Source: an uncultured Clostridia bacterium (lineage in GTDB: Bacteria > Bacillota > Clostridia > UBA1381). Taken from it: a DNA stretch of 27,231 bases. Positions 13,597 to 21,670 of this stretch are shown here, one piece after another. Position 1 is the first letter of the stretch. Each line of letters opens with the position of its first letter. The stretch spans positions 1 to 27,231 of the forward strand of contig CAKSQL010000034.1 in assembly GCA_934486735.1 (NCBI GenBank), read 5' to 3'. Under the pieces are notes generated by a model. It saw only the letters and a program-made list of their open reading frames with translations. It was not told the origin of the DNA and did no database searches. The position numbers and the translations under genes are program-made.

Positions 13597-15228
13597 ATGA
13601 TATTCAAGCAACTGTCATCACTTGAAAAGGTATTTTTAGAGGATGATATAAGCAATTTAAAAGAAAAGAGTAAAATCAAAGTATTAAAGGGCGAAAGATT
13701 TTCTTATCAGATAGCATTTTCGGGCGGTGAGGGTCAGAAAACATATATGAAATATTCATTAAAATCCGACCTCCCATGCATTGTAAGGCGCGTGGAGAAT
13801 GTCCCGTCGTCAATGCCGGCATATAAAGACAAGGCGGACGAATTTTATATAAAGACCGAGCCGGGACTTTATCCCGACCTGCTCTCGCCGATGGCGGACA
13901 ACACATTTGAAGTTATCACAAATTCAAGCCATGCGCTTTTTGTTACGGTTGATGTTCCGAAGGATGTCAATGCGGGTACATATGACATTGAGTTCGTCTT
14001 TTCATCCGAAAAGGAAGAATACAAAAAGGTGTTCACGGTAAAGGTTCTTGACGCGGTTCTGCCCGAGCAGAAAACAATCTACACGCAGTGGTTTCATGCC
14101 GACTGCATTGCAAGCTACTATAATTATGAAGTTTTTTCGGAAGAACACTGGGCGATGATTGACAAGTTCATGAAAAAAGCCGCCGAATGCGGAATCAACA
14201 TGCTTTTAACGCCTGTATTCACGCCGCCGCTTGACACCGATGTCGGCAGGGAGCGCTCCACAACTCAGCTTGTTGACGTGAGCTTTATCGGCGGAGAATA
14301 CAAATTCGGCTTTGACAAGCTGAAGCGCTGGATTGACATGTGCAGGAAAAACGGGATAGAAAGATTTGAGATATCGCACCTGTTCTCGCAGTGGGGAACG
14401 GGCTGCACGCCCAAGATAGAGGCGGAGACGGAAAAGGGAAAAGAGAAGATTTTCGGATGGCACACAAAGGCGGATTCGGCGGAATACCGCGTATTTTTAA
14501 AGGCATTCCTGCCCGAGCTGACAGCATTTTTAAAGTCCGAGGGCGTGTATGACAACACATTTTTCCATGTTTCGGACGAGCCGGACGTGAAGTGTCATTT
14601 TGAGATATACAAAACCGAGCGCGAAATGCTGGACGGACTTGTTCCGCCGGAGAAGATAATGGACGCAATTTCGCACACCGAGTTCTGCGAGTGCGGCTTG
14701 GTAAGGACTCCGATTGCGATTGTGGATGCGGTTGACAATTTCATCGAAAAGGGAATAAATAACGTGTGGGCATACTATTGCTGCGGACCGTCGGACGGCG
14801 GATACACGAACAGGTTCATTGCTATGCCGTCGGGCAGAAACAGAGTCGGCGGATTTTTGCTCTACAAGTATGGAATAAACGGATTTTTGCACTGGGGATT
14901 TAATTTCTATTATTCTCAGCTGTCGAGAAGAAAGATAAATCCGTTCATGGTGACCGATGCGGACGAGGCATTCCCGTCGGGGGACTGTTACGCGGTTTAT
15001 CCCGGAGAGGACGGACCTTGGGATTCGCTGCGCGGTCTTGTATTCTACGACGCATTGCAGGATATCCGCGCGTGCGAGCTTTTGGCAGGCTATATCGGCA
15101 GAGACGAAGTTGTTCGCATGATAGAGGAAAGCGGCGTGACGAAATTCAATGAATTTCCGCGCGAAAATTGCGAAATCGACGCAATCCGCGACAAGATAAA
15201 TGACAGGCTGGACGAAGTTATCGGATAG
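13597..15228 (+). CDS. DUF4091 (GH123-like) glycoside hydrolase-like protein
   Basis: The 543-residue protein has an N-terminal beta-sandwich (about 1-155, ending KVFTVKVLDAVLP) and a C-terminal TIM barrel (about 160-500) with the DUF4091 signature. Residues 323-330 read FHVSDEPD; the neighbouring Asp327-Glu328 pair matches the catalytic pair of GH123 beta-N-acetylgalactosaminidases. WAYYCCGP and GINGFLHWGFNFY are also typical barrel segments of this family. There is no signal peptide, so it should act in the cytosol. Whether it removes N-acetylgalactosamine or another sugar is not known. GAAAGAGG lies 8 bases upstream. The next gene starts 28 bases after its stop and is probably co-transcribed; together with the uronate genes it suggests breakdown of host or dietary glycans. 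Confidence 0.85.
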   Translation: MIFKQLSSLEKVFLEDDISNLKEKSKIKVLKGERFSYQIAFSGGEGQKTYMKYSLKSDLPCIVRRVENVPSSMPAYKDKADEFYIKTEPGLYPDLLSPMADNTFEVITNSSHALFVTVDVPKDVNAGTYDIEFVFSSEKEEYKKVFTVKVLDAVLPEQKTIYTQWFHADCIASYYNYEVFSEEHWAMIDKFMKKAAECGINMLLTPVFTPPLDTDVGRERSTTQLVDVSFIGGEYKFGFDKLKRWIDMCRKNGIERFEISHLFSQWGTGCTPKIEAETEKGKEKIFGWHTKADSAEYRVFLKAFLPELTAFLKSEGVYDNTFFHVSDEPDVKCHFEIYKTEREMLDGLVPPEKIMDAISHTEFCECGLVRTPIAIVDAVDNFIEKGINNVWAYYCCGPSDGGYTNRFIAMPSGRNRVGGFLLYKYGINGFLHWGFNFYYSQLSRRKINPFMVTDADEAFPSGDCYAVYPGEDGPWDSLRGLVFYDALQDIRACELLAGYIGRDEVVRMIEESGVTKFNEFPRENCEIDAIRDKINDRLDEVIG

Positions 15229-15256
15229 TCTGTCAGCATTGAAAGGAAGATTGCAT

Positions 15257-16048
15257 ATGTACAGAGTGGGCATGTCAACTTGTGATATGAATATGGATAA
15301 AAAAAGCTTTATGGAATTGGCGCAGAACGGGATATTTGATATAGAGATATCAAAATCGGACTGCAAAGATTACGACGGTTTAGATTTTCGGAATATCAAA
15401 AAAACAGCCGAGGAATCGGGAATAAACATTTGGTCATTTCATCTTCCGTTTGCTCCGTTTGATTTGCTGGATATTTCGTCAGCGGAAAAAGAAAAGCGGG
15501 ACAAGGCGATTGATATACAGTCGGAGCTGATAAAGTCTTGCGGAAGTATAGGAATCGATAAATTTGTAATTCACCCGAGCGGTGAACCGATAGAAAAAGA
15601 GGAACGGGAAGAAAGACTGAAATTTTCGAGAGACAGCCTCTCGAGGCTTGCAAATGCCGCGGAAAAATTCAATGCCGTTATATGCGTTGAGGATCTCCCG
15701 AGGACTTGTCTTGGAAATTGCATTGATGAGATGAATTTTTTAACGGCGGAGGATGAGCGTATCAAGGTTTGCTTTGATACAAATCATATTATTGTTGATA
15801 AGCCGGAGGCGGTAATCAGAGCGTTGAAGAATAAAATTGTTACATTGCATGTATCCGATTTTGATTTTGTTGACGAAAAGCATTGGGTTCCGGGCGACGG
15901 AGAAATAAATTGGAACCGGGTTAAAGCTGCGCTGGAGGAGATTGATTACGGCGGTGTCTGGATGTACGAGGCGACGTTTCAAAGCAGGTATGCAAAGCTG
16001 AGTATATCGGATTTTAAGGAAAATGCAAAAAAGATTTTACTCGGTTAA
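15257..16048 (+). CDS. Sugar phosphate isomerase/epimerase-like TIM-barrel protein
   Basis: The 263-residue protein is a xylose isomerase-like TIM barrel (AP-endonuclease family 2 fold). Expected metal- and substrate-binding strands are visible: SFHLPF (near 74), FVIHPSG (near 115), VCVEDLPR with its Glu, CFDTNH with Asp and His, LHVSDFDF, HWVPGDGEINW and YEATF with a terminal Glu. The set of Glu, Asp, His and Glu supports a divalent-metal sugar isomerase or epimerase; the sugar is unknown. The ATG at 15257 has GAAAGGAAG upstream; a longer in-frame reading would overlap the DUF4091 gene and lacks such a site. It lies 28 bases after the DUF4091 gene and probably works on the sugar that enzyme releases. 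Confidence 0.85.
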   Translation: MYRVGMSTCDMNMDKKSFMELAQNGIFDIEISKSDCKDYDGLDFRNIKKTAEESGINIWSFHLPFAPFDLLDISSAEKEKRDKAIDIQSELIKSCGSIGIDKFVIHPSGEPIEKEEREERLKFSRDSLSRLANAAEKFNAVICVEDLPRTCLGNCIDEMNFLTAEDERIKVCFDTNHIIVDKPEAVIRALKNKIVTLHVSDFDFVDEKHWVPGDGEINWNRVKAALEEIDYGGVWMYEATFQSRYAKLSISDFKENAKKILLG

Positions 16049-16075
16049 AAATATAAAATGAAAAAGGTATCGGAT

Positions 16076-16463
16076 GTGAACAATACGGCGGAATTTCTGA
16101 GTAGTTTGAAAGTTAAAAGAGCTTTGGGTACGGCATGCCGACAGTATCGTATGAAAATTCCGAATACCAAATTATTGGCGCGGACCGACGTGGCTCAATG
16201 CGGCATACTTTGCGGCAAAGGGCTTGAAGGACTGTGGATTTGCAGAAACAGCAGACAAAATAAAGGAAACAATTTTGAGCCGGGTCAAAAAAGACGGAGA
16301 CAAGATACATGAAAACCATAATTCCGAAACGGGCGAGGGATCAGGCGTTGAATATTTCAGCCGGAGCGCGGTGTTTGTGATGGAGTTTATATTACTTTTA
16401 AAAGACTGCCGTGAGAAAAAATATCAAAATCCGTATGCGATTTTGATATTTTTTTTGGAATAA
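16076..16463 (+). pseudogene. Remnant of a GH63/MGH1-type glycosidase C-terminus
   Basis: Three frames must be joined to read it. Up to about 16120 one frame gives AEFLSSLKVKR. A second frame gives FGYGMPTVSYENSEY, and from 16170 the third gives NYWRGPTWLNAAYFAAKGL followed by ETADKIKETIL and ETGEGSGVEYFSRSAVFVMEF, then stop at 16461-16463. YGMPTVSY and NYWRGPTWLN with a late ETGEG..FS..A block are the hallmark order of GH63/mannosylglycerate-hydrolase-like (alpha/alpha)6 glycosidases. The catalytic N-terminal part is missing and there are at least two frameshifts, so it is dead. It lies right after the isomerase gene and probably once belonged to the same operon. Confidence 0.65.
16421..16456 (+). 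terminator. Intrinsic terminator after the DUF4091/isomerase operon
   Basis: ATATCAAAAT (16421-16430) pairs with ATTTTGATAT (16440-16449) around a 9-base loop, followed by TTTTTTT. A run of A precedes it, so it could work on both strands. It overlaps the 3' end of the glycosidase remnant. Confidence 0.8.
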
Positions 16464-16470
16464 AAGTGGG

Positions 16471-16499
16471 TAGACTTTTGTAAAAAAATGTGATATAAT
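16471..16499 (+). promoter_or_regulatory. Sigma-A promoter of the pRiA4b-ORF3/SEC-C gene
   Basis: TAGACT (16471-16476) and TATAAT (16494-16499) are 17 bases apart. An in-frame ATG at 16498 overlaps the -10 box and cannot be in the mRNA, which is why the start at 16624 is chosen. The 5' leader of about 118 bases holds no clear feature apart from a short CCGTC/GACGG hairpin near 16592-16606. Confidence 0.65.
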
Positions 16500-16623
16500 G
16501 AAAATATCAAATGCGTCCGTGCTTGCAACGGATGCAGATATTGAATCGGTGCGAAGCAATAAGCGCTATGATTTAATCGGAAAAATAAATTCCGTCGGAG
16601 GACGGGAAACAGGGTGGTTTAAT

Positions 16624-17712
16624 ATGGAAAATACGTTGGTTTTAAGTGTTTCTTACGGAGTGGGCTGTTATCGGCACATAAAGATAAGCAGCAACGCGAC
16701 TCTGTTCGAGCTGCACGAGATTATTCTGGAAAGCTTCGGATTTGATGATGATCATATGCATGTGTTCTTTATGAACAATCATGCGTGGGACGAGACGGAA
16801 GCGTACTACACTCCGGTAAACGAAGAGACAAACAAGCACACGACCGATTACAAACTTTCGGACTTTAAGCTTGAAAAGGGTTCAAAGTTTGTATATATAT
16901 TTGATTTCGGCGATGAGCATAAATTCGCGGTAAAGGTGCTCAGAGGTGAGGACGAAAAGACGGACGCACCGAAGGTTATAAAATCCGTAGGCGAAAATCC
17001 CGTGCAATATCCCGATTATGCGGATGAGGATTTTGACGAAAACAACGGGCTTTTGAAAGAATATGCGGAGGCGGCGGTGAATCTGTACGGTGCAATATCT
17101 ATAGATGAATTTGCCGCAATATTCAACAGCCAAAACGCGGAGCAGACCGACAAAAAAGAGGTTATAAGCGAATTGAGCCGCGGCGGAGATGCGATATATC
17201 TGATTCATAACGGGTATTTGGTGCATTTCTCTTTTGCGGAGGATAACTTTGGAAAACTGGACGCATTTCTGCGTACATGCGCCGGCAAGCCGAGATATGT
17301 CCCGGCAGCGGTTGAATTTGTAAAATATGCCGAGATTATGTACAGCGACAATCCGATACATATGGCAAAGCTCAGACTTTTCCTTGAAAGAGCTTTCGGA
17401 GTAAGTGATGAGACAATTTCACTGTACAAGAACATTTATGAGGCATGCCGCCGGGAGGCGTCGATTCAGGAAATAGAGCGGATTGTTACAGAGAACAATA
17501 AAGCTTTTGATTCGGCGGCGGATTTTGCGAAGTTTGTGAATATACTCACAGAGCTGATGAACAACACTCACATATGGAGCAATAACGGGTACACACCCGA
17601 GCAAATGGTACAGATGATGAGACATCACACCGTAAGGTCGGTTAAAATAGGAAGAAACGACCCCTGTCCCTGCGGCAGCGGAAAGAAATACAAAAAGTGC
17701 TGCGGCAGATAG
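16624..17712 (+). CDS. Plasmid pRiA4b ORF-3-like protein with C-terminal SEC-C motif
   Basis: The 362-residue protein starts with a pRiA4b ORF-3/TnpR-passenger-like domain (about 1-150): CYRHIKISSNATLFELHEII and FGFDDDHMHVFF, then KGSKFVYIFDFGDEHKFAVKV with the usual acidic and His residues. A helical middle region (about 170-330) has no family I can name. The protein ends in a SEC-C zinc motif, GRNDPCPCGSGKKYKKCCG (C-X-C and C-C ligands), which in other proteins binds zinc and helps contact nucleic acid or SecB/ribosome partners. Function is unknown; despite the family name there is no transposase here. The ATG at 16624 is preceded by a weak GGGTGG; an upstream in-frame ATG is excluded because it overlaps the promoter. 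The gene appears monocistronic. Confidence 0.8.
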   Translation: MENTLVLSVSYGVGCYRHIKISSNATLFELHEIILESFGFDDDHMHVFFMNNHAWDETEAYYTPVNEETNKHTTDYKLSDFKLEKGSKFVYIFDFGDEHKFAVKVLRGEDEKTDAPKVIKSVGENPVQYPDYADEDFDENNGLLKEYAEAAVNLYGAISIDEFAAIFNSQNAEQTDKKEVISELSRGGDAIYLIHNGYLVHFSFAEDNFGKLDAFLRTCAGKPRYVPAAVEFVKYAEIMYSDNPIHMAKLRLFLERAFGVSDETISLYKNIYEACRREASIQEIERIVTENNKAFDSAADFAKFVNILTELMNNTHIWSNNGYTPEQMVQMMRHHTVRSVKIGRNDPCPCGSGKKYKKCCGR

Positions 17713-17775
17713 AAATTTGACGGATTTCGGTTTTTCAAAATGGGGGAAATCCGGGTTTTGATTGCTTTTTCGGAT

Positions 17776-18049
17776 AGCCGAAAAAAAGTAATCCGAACTC
17801 CGATTTTGAGAGGTGAATTTCCGATTTTACTGCGTTAAAATACTCGGCAATCCGCCAAGGATTACCTCCGTTTTTGCCTTGTAAAATCAAAAATTCACTC
17901 TCTCAAAATTCTACGACCTAAAAAGGACAGAATTTTGAGTAGATTTTGGTGCGGAGGATGCCGAAAGGCTGGCGCCTTTCAAAGACGACAAGCCGAAATA
18001 TGCCGAAATTATGCCTTTTTAGGCGGGTTCGGATTACTTTTCTTCGGCT
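17776..18049. mobile_element. MITE-like element (274 bp) with 23-bp terminal inverted repeats
   Basis: The left end (17776-17798, beginning AGCCGAAAAAAAG) and the right end (18027-18049, ending CTTTTCTTCGGCT) are inverted copies matching in 22 of 23 positions. The interior has no ORF and is rich in internal complementarity (for example TTTTGAGAG with CTCTCAAAA). It fills most of the 520-base gap upstream of rplS. A diverged copy of its left two thirds lies at 18748-18935. No target duplication was identified with confidence. Confidence 0.7.
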
Positions 18050-18133
18050 AAGCGGCTTTGATTCGAAGCGGCGCGCGACGATGCAGCAAAATTCACAAAA
18101 AAGCGAAAAATTTATTAAATTTGAAAAAAACTA

Positions 18134-18162
18134 TTGCAATTTGCTTTTGTATGTGGTATAAT
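18134..18162 (+). promoter_or_regulatory. Sigma-A promoter of rplS
   Basis: TTGCAA (18134-18139) and TATAAT (18157-18162) are 17 bases apart, ahead of a leader of about 70 bases. Confidence 0.8.
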
Positions 18163-18183
18163 TAATGAGTTAAAAAAGAAATG

Positions 18184-18226
18184 GTCCTCTGCCTCGGTCG
18201 GCACGAACGTTTCGGAATTTGAGAGG
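18184..18226 (+). promoter_or_regulatory. Candidate L19 autoregulatory leader
   Basis: CCTCT (18186-18190) can pair with AGAGG (18222-18226), enclosing a GCC/GGC hairpin and a CGAA/TTTCG hairpin, a compact branched structure ending at the rplS ribosome binding site. Firmicutes often have such an L19 leader by which the protein represses its own mRNA. The match was made by eye only. Confidence 0.45.
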
Positions 18227-18237
18227 AGGGCTTAATG

Positions 18238-18588
18238 ATGAACGCAACAGAAATCATTAACGCTTTGACAAAAGACCAAATCAGAACAGATTTACCCGAA
18301 CTCGTTGTAGGTAACAACGTAAAGGTATATCAAAAAGTAACCGAGGGCTCGCGTACCAGAACTCAGATGTTTGAGGGCACAATTATAAAGGTACAGGGCG
18401 GCGGAATCGCACGCACATTCACCGTAAGACGTCTTTCGTACGGTGTCGGCGTGGAAAAGACATGGCCTGTAAACTCACCTAACATCGAAAAGATTGAAGT
18501 TTCGAGAAAAGGTAAGGTCAGACGTGCAAGACTTTACTATCTGCGTGACAGAGTCGGTAAGGCTGCAAAGGTTAAAGAAAGAATATAA
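18238..18588 (+). CDS. rplS: 50S ribosomal protein L19
   Basis: The 116-residue protein (117 if the ATG at 18235 is used) shows the full L19 signature: VGNNVKVYQKVTEGSRTR, a FEGTIIKVQGGG loop, FTVRRLSYGVGVEKTWPVN, and a basic C-terminus with RRARLYYLRDRVGKAAKVKE. It lies at the interface of the 30S and 50S subunits. Two ATG codons follow each other; GGAGG at 18225-18229 is 8 bases from the second and 5 from the first, so the second is preferred. The gene stands alone with its own promoter and is followed 377 bases later by signal peptidase I, an arrangement familiar from Firmicutes, here spaced out by a repeat copy. Confidence 0.97.
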   Translation: MNATEIINALTKDQIRTDLPELVVGNNVKVYQKVTEGSRTRTQMFEGTIIKVQGGGIARTFTVRRLSYGVGVEKTWPVNSPNIEKIEVSRKGKVRRARLYYLRDRVGKAAKVKERI

Positions 18589-18702
18589 CCGGATTCGGGA
18601 TGTGAAAAAATGCGGAAGCGTTCGGACTGCGCATTTGGGGAGTGTCGTTCGGTACTCTTCGGGTTTGGTGCGGACGCGGCAAGATATTTCCATGTCCCGG
18701 CC

Positions 18703-18738
18703 GCAAAAGGCGATGTAAAAAAGTACATCGCCTTTTGC
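18703..18738 (+). terminator. Long hairpin after rplS, probable terminator
   Basis: Fifteen perfect base pairs (18703-18717 with 18724-18738; GCAAAAGGCG with CGCCTTTTGC) enclose a 6-base AAAAAG loop. The following tract, TGATTCTTT, is only weakly T-rich, so it could also be a repeat hairpin. The bases between rplS and this hairpin show nothing else. Confidence 0.6.
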
Positions 18739-18747
18739 TGATTCTTT

Positions 18748-18935
18748 AGCCCGAAAAAAAAACAATCCGAACTCCGGTTTGGGGAGGCGAATTTCCGCTT
18801 TTGCATGAGTTTGAAATATTCGGAAATTCGACAGGATTGCCTTGGTTTTTATTTTGCAAAATCAAAAATCCGCATTTTCAAAGTTCCCCGGCACGAAGCG
18901 GACATGATTTTGAGAGAATTTTGGGGCGGATGAAC
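18748..18935 (+). repeat. Diverged, truncated copy of the 17776-18049 MITE-like element
   Basis: Shared blocks in the same order include AATCCGAACTCCG, GAATTTCCG, AAAATCAAAAAT, ATTTTGAG and GCGGA. By eye roughly two thirds of positions agree over about 170 bases. The right terminal repeat is missing. The copy lies between rplS and lepB in the same orientation as the first copy. Confidence 0.65.
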
Positions 18936-18965
18936 GGATATTATTGTGAAAGGGTATGAACAACC

Positions 18966-19634
18966 ATGATGAATTTGGAATATGATGCCAAAGAATTTGA
19001 TAAAACAAGAAAATTCAGCCTGAAAAGAGAAGTTTTTGAATGGGTATACACAATAGTTATCGCGCTGGCGGTGGCATTTGTGATAAAGTGCTTTATATTG
19101 GACATAGTGGCGGTTGAAGGACCGTCGATGTTCCCGACTCTCACAACCGGTGACAGACTGCTTGTCACAAAGCTCGGCTACAAGCCGAAACAAGGCGATA
19201 TAGTAATTCTCGACTCGACATACAAGGACCGCGAAAAATTCTATGAAGAAACAGCGGCGGCTAAAAATGAGAATGTAAATTTGCTCTATAAGATATTGAA
19301 TTATTCAAATGTTCCGGAGGAGATTGAAATAAAATATTATGTAAAGCGTGTGATTGCGGTCGGCGGCGAAACGGTGGATTTGCGCGACGGATACGTTTAT
19401 GTGAACGATGAAAAAATCGACGAGCCGTATTATGACGGCGTGACAAACCCGATTGACCCGTCAATGGAATTTCCGCAGACGGTGGAAGACGGATATGTTT
19501 TCGTGATGGGTGACAATCGCCCCAGAAGCCTTGACAGCCGCGATTCATCGCTTGGACAGGTGCCGGAAAAGGCAGTTATCGGACATTCACAGTTCAGAGT
19601 ATGGCCGCTGACATCGCTCGGTGCAACAAAGTAA
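18966..19634 (+). CDS. lepB: Signal peptidase I
   Basis: The 222-residue protein has one N-terminal membrane anchor (about 26-46) and an extracytoplasmic catalytic domain. Ser54 in VEGPSMFPTL is the nucleophile and Lys127 in YVKRVIAVGGE the general base, forming the Ser-Lys dyad of family S26; the conserved GDNR box with SLDSR follows. It removes signal peptides from exported proteins at the outer membrane face. A loop of about 35 residues (86-120) between the two active-site boxes is longer than in minimal SipS enzymes. GAAAGGG lies upstream; either of two adjacent ATG codons could serve. The gene follows rplS as in many Firmicutes. The tag lepB (sipS in Bacillus) is assigned on family grounds. 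Confidence 0.93.
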   Translation: MMNLEYDAKEFDKTRKFSLKREVFEWVYTIVIALAVAFVIKCFILDIVAVEGPSMFPTLTTGDRLLVTKLGYKPKQGDIVILDSTYKDREKFYEETAAAKNENVNLLYKILNYSNVPEEIEIKYYVKRVIAVGGETVDLRDGYVYVNDEKIDEPYYDGVTNPIDPSMEFPQTVEDGYVFVMGDNRPRSLDSRDSSLGQVPEKAVIGHSQFRVWPLTSLGATK

Positions 19635-19771
19635 CAGTGCTTTGCGGCGCTGCTGATGACAGCCTGTCAAAATTGAAATTTGATTTTTAACCGGGCACGC
19701 AAAAAGTTATGACAGCCGATGTGTTTTCAAAGCTGTCGGACTTTTTGCATGCTCAATCTGCGAGGATTGAA

Positions 19772-20284
19772 ATGAAGAAAGTTAATGAAAGTTTTTTTCT
19801 TATGATATTGGATAATGTTGCGAGCGGATCGAGGATATATGCGGAGAATGCGTTTATTCAGCATGGGGCGGTGTCGTGCCTTCTGCACAGCATCGCGGTG
19901 GCGTATTACAGCTATAAAATTGCAAAGCTGTTCAGCCGTTGGTTCGCGGATGATAAATCGCTGATTCGCGGCGCTCTGCTGCATGATTATTTTTTGTATG
20001 ACTGGCATATCCCCGATAAAAAGCATAAGCTGCATGGGTTTCGGCATCCCAAGACCGCGCTTTTGAACGCGAGGGAGGATTTTGAGCTGACTCCGATGGA
20101 GGAGGATATTGTGAAAAATCATATGTTTCCGCTGACGGTGCTGCCGCCGAAATATAAAGAGACCCTGCTTGTGTGCATGGTGGATAAGGCGTGCTCGGTG
20201 TATGAGTTTTTTGCCGAAATGCCGTATAAAAAAAGAGCGGTTCATGGCATGTATAAAAGGGTTTTGGCAGTGAACGGAAAGTGA
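19772..20284 (+). CDS. HD-domain phosphohydrolase-like protein
   Basis: The 170-residue protein is a single HD domain. His39 in LLHSIAVAYYSYKIAK is the first ligand, His71-Asp72 in GALLHDYFLYDW the name-giving pair, and DKACSVYEF carries the late Asp. Such proteins hydrolyse phosphate esters, often nucleotides, with a bound metal; the substrate is unknown. I chose the ATG at 19772 because GAGGA lies 6 bases upstream; an in-frame ATG at 19709 would add 21 residues but has no ribosome binding site. The LLHDYFLYDW motif is typical of the short HD proteins of Clostridia. It lies 137 bases after signal peptidase I (74 if the longer start is real) and faces the AraC gene tail to tail across a strong terminator. 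Confidence 0.85.
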   Translation: MKKVNESFFLMILDNVASGSRIYAENAFIQHGAVSCLLHSIAVAYYSYKIAKLFSRWFADDKSLIRGALLHDYFLYDWHIPDKKHKLHGFRHPKTALLNAREDFELTPMEEDIVKNHMFPLTVLPPKYKETLLVCMVDKACSVYEFFAEMPYKKRAVHGMYKRVLAVNGK

Positions 20285-20290
20285 AATAGT

Positions 20291-20340
20291 TTTTAATAGC
20301 AAAAGAGCTGTCTTGAAAGGCAGCTCTTTTGCTATTAAAA
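20291..20340. terminator. Bidirectional terminator between convergent genes
   Basis: TTTTAATAGCAAAAGAGCTG (20291-20310) pairs perfectly with 20321-20340, and the stem continues inward through CTT/AAGG with one G-U pair. Flanking A and T runs let it serve the HD gene on the plus strand and the AraC gene on the minus strand. The 180 bases that follow show only a short AAGCG/CGCTT hairpin near 20448-20468. Confidence 0.85.
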
Positions 20341-20524
20341 TAACTCGGCGTTTGCCGGTTTTGACATATGCATAATCTTTTTTGAGCAAAGTAACGCGGT
20401 TTTCGGAAGTTATATGCAAAGAAAATGCGATAATTTTGTTTTACAAAAGCGTTATATCGAAACGCTTCTCCGGTCATGACTGCTTGTTCCCTTTAATTTA
20501 ATCGTGGGCGTTTGTAACGTGTTT

Positions 20525-21376
20525 TTATTTTTTTCCGTAGCGCCCGGGCGGAACTCCGGTAACACGCTTAAATGCGCGGATGAACGAAGTGTAATCAAGA
20601 TATCCGCACTTCTCGGCGGTGGAAGCCACGCTTTCGCCGTTCATAAGCAGCTGCTTTGCTTTTGTCATGCGCTTGGCTGTGATATATTTCGCAGCCGAAG
20701 TGCCGAGTTTTCTTTTAAAAAGCGCGTTTATGTTGCTCAGCGACATATAGCAATTATCCGCGACCTCCTCGACCGAGATATTGTTCGCATAGTTGGCGTT
20801 GATATAATTCAGCGCTGTTTCAAGTGCACTGTTCTTAAAAGATGACCGGTATGTGTAATTCTTATTTTTTTCCATGAAATAGGTATTAACCGTTGCGAGT
20901 ATTTCCAATACGGCAGCATTTTTTAAAATATCATCGCCGAAAGAATTGTCGGCGGCGAGCTTTTTAAATAACATATGCATTTTTTTCTGTTCGTGCTCGG
21001 AAAGCTGCAAACGGTTGGAAATATTCTCTCCGCGTGCATCAAAACAATGCGCCAGATTGCTCTCGGGCGTGGAATTGTCGTAGATATACGACGGATGCAC
21101 CTGCAAAACGTATCGCTCAAACGGCTTTGCCGGAACGGATGTGATTTTGTGTCCCTCGAATTGATTTATCACAAAAATATCCCCCGGAGCGACGTCGTAT
21201 ATGCGCTCATCGATAAAAAATGTCTTGCCGGGAGAAAGGCAGAATACAATCTCGCAGCATTCGTGCAGGTGAATATCGCTGTTGGTATCGCCGGCGGTTG
21301 AATAAAAGCAGCCGAAACCCAGTTTGTTATTGGCGCAGTCTATTGCCTCGCTGCATTTTGAGAATAGCACTTTCAT
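20525..21376 (-). CDS. AraC-family transcriptional regulator
   Basis: The 283-residue protein has an N-terminal cupin-like sensor domain (about 15-110, with HLHECCEIVFCLSPGKTFF and PGDIFVINQFEGHKI) and a C-terminal pair of helix-turn-helix motifs (about 185-283): ISVEEVADNCYMSLSNINALFKR-type first helix pair and VASTAEKCGYLDYTSFIRAFKR-type second pair, ending in VTGVPPGRYGKK, the family signature. AraC proteins with a cupin domain usually sense a sugar and activate an adjacent operon. Here the divergent uronate operon, with a good -10 but poor -35 box, is the obvious target; a uronate or its breakdown product as ligand is inferred. AAGG lies about 9 bases before the ATG. Confidence 0.93.
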   Translation of the reverse strand: MKVLFSKCSEAIDCANNKLGFGCFYSTAGDTNSDIHLHECCEIVFCLSPGKTFFIDERIYDVAPGDIFVINQFEGHKITSVPAKPFERYVLQVHPSYIYDNSTPESNLAHCFDARGENISNRLQLSEHEQKKMHMLFKKLAADNSFGDDILKNAAVLEILATVNTYFMEKNKNYTYRSSFKNSALETALNYINANYANNISVEEVADNCYMSLSNINALFKRKLGTSAAKYITAKRMTKAKQLLMNGESVASTAEKCGYLDYTSFIRAFKRVTGVPPGRYGKK

Positions 21377-21414
21377 ATGTATATACCTTACTTTTCTTTA
21401 TAGTTGTTTTTGGG

Positions 21415-21536
21415 GCAGCTCCCTCGGAGATGGTAACTCCCTCAGTCAGCTTGCAGCTGACAGCTCCCTCGGAGATGGAGCCTATAAGCCCTCCTCGCCG
21501 AGGAGGGTGGCATTTCCGAAAGGGAAATGACGGGTG
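21415..21536 (+). repeat. Dispersed hairpin-rich repeat between the regulator and the uronate operon
   Basis: CAGCTCCCTCGGAGATGG occurs twice (21416-21433 and 21461-21478). Between and after the copies are hairpins: GTCAGCT/AGCTGAC (21445-21451 with 21455-21461), CCTCCTC/GAGGAGG (21490-21506) and CATTTCC/GGAAATG (21511-21517 with 21523-21529). From memory this is a common intergenic repeat in gut Clostridia. There is no ORF in it. Confidence 0.7.
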
Positions 21537-21634
21537 GAGTATTACACGATTGTTGAAATTGCGTTTTACATCTTCATTTAATACTATTATACATCACATT
21601 TGTAAAAATTGCAAGGTTTTATACAAAAAAAGCA

Positions 21635-21663
21635 AATACATTTCATTTTAAATAGTATATAAT
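21635..21663 (+). promoter_or_regulatory. Promoter of the uronate operon
   Basis: A perfect TATAAT (21658-21663) has only AATACA (21635-21640) at the -35 position, 17 bases upstream. A weak -35 box fits an activator-dependent promoter, in line with the divergent AraC gene. Confidence 0.6.
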
Positions 21664-21670
21664 AACATTG

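Noticed and set aside
14530..15366. Minus-strand ORF (278 codons) opposite the DUF4091 gene
   Set aside because: It is antisense to a gene with clear DUF4091 motifs and lacks a ribosome binding site.
16498..16623. Longer start for the pRiA4b-ORF3/SEC-C protein at 16498
   Set aside because: The ATG overlaps the -10 box of the only good promoter, so it would not be in the transcript; the extra 42 residues match no domain.
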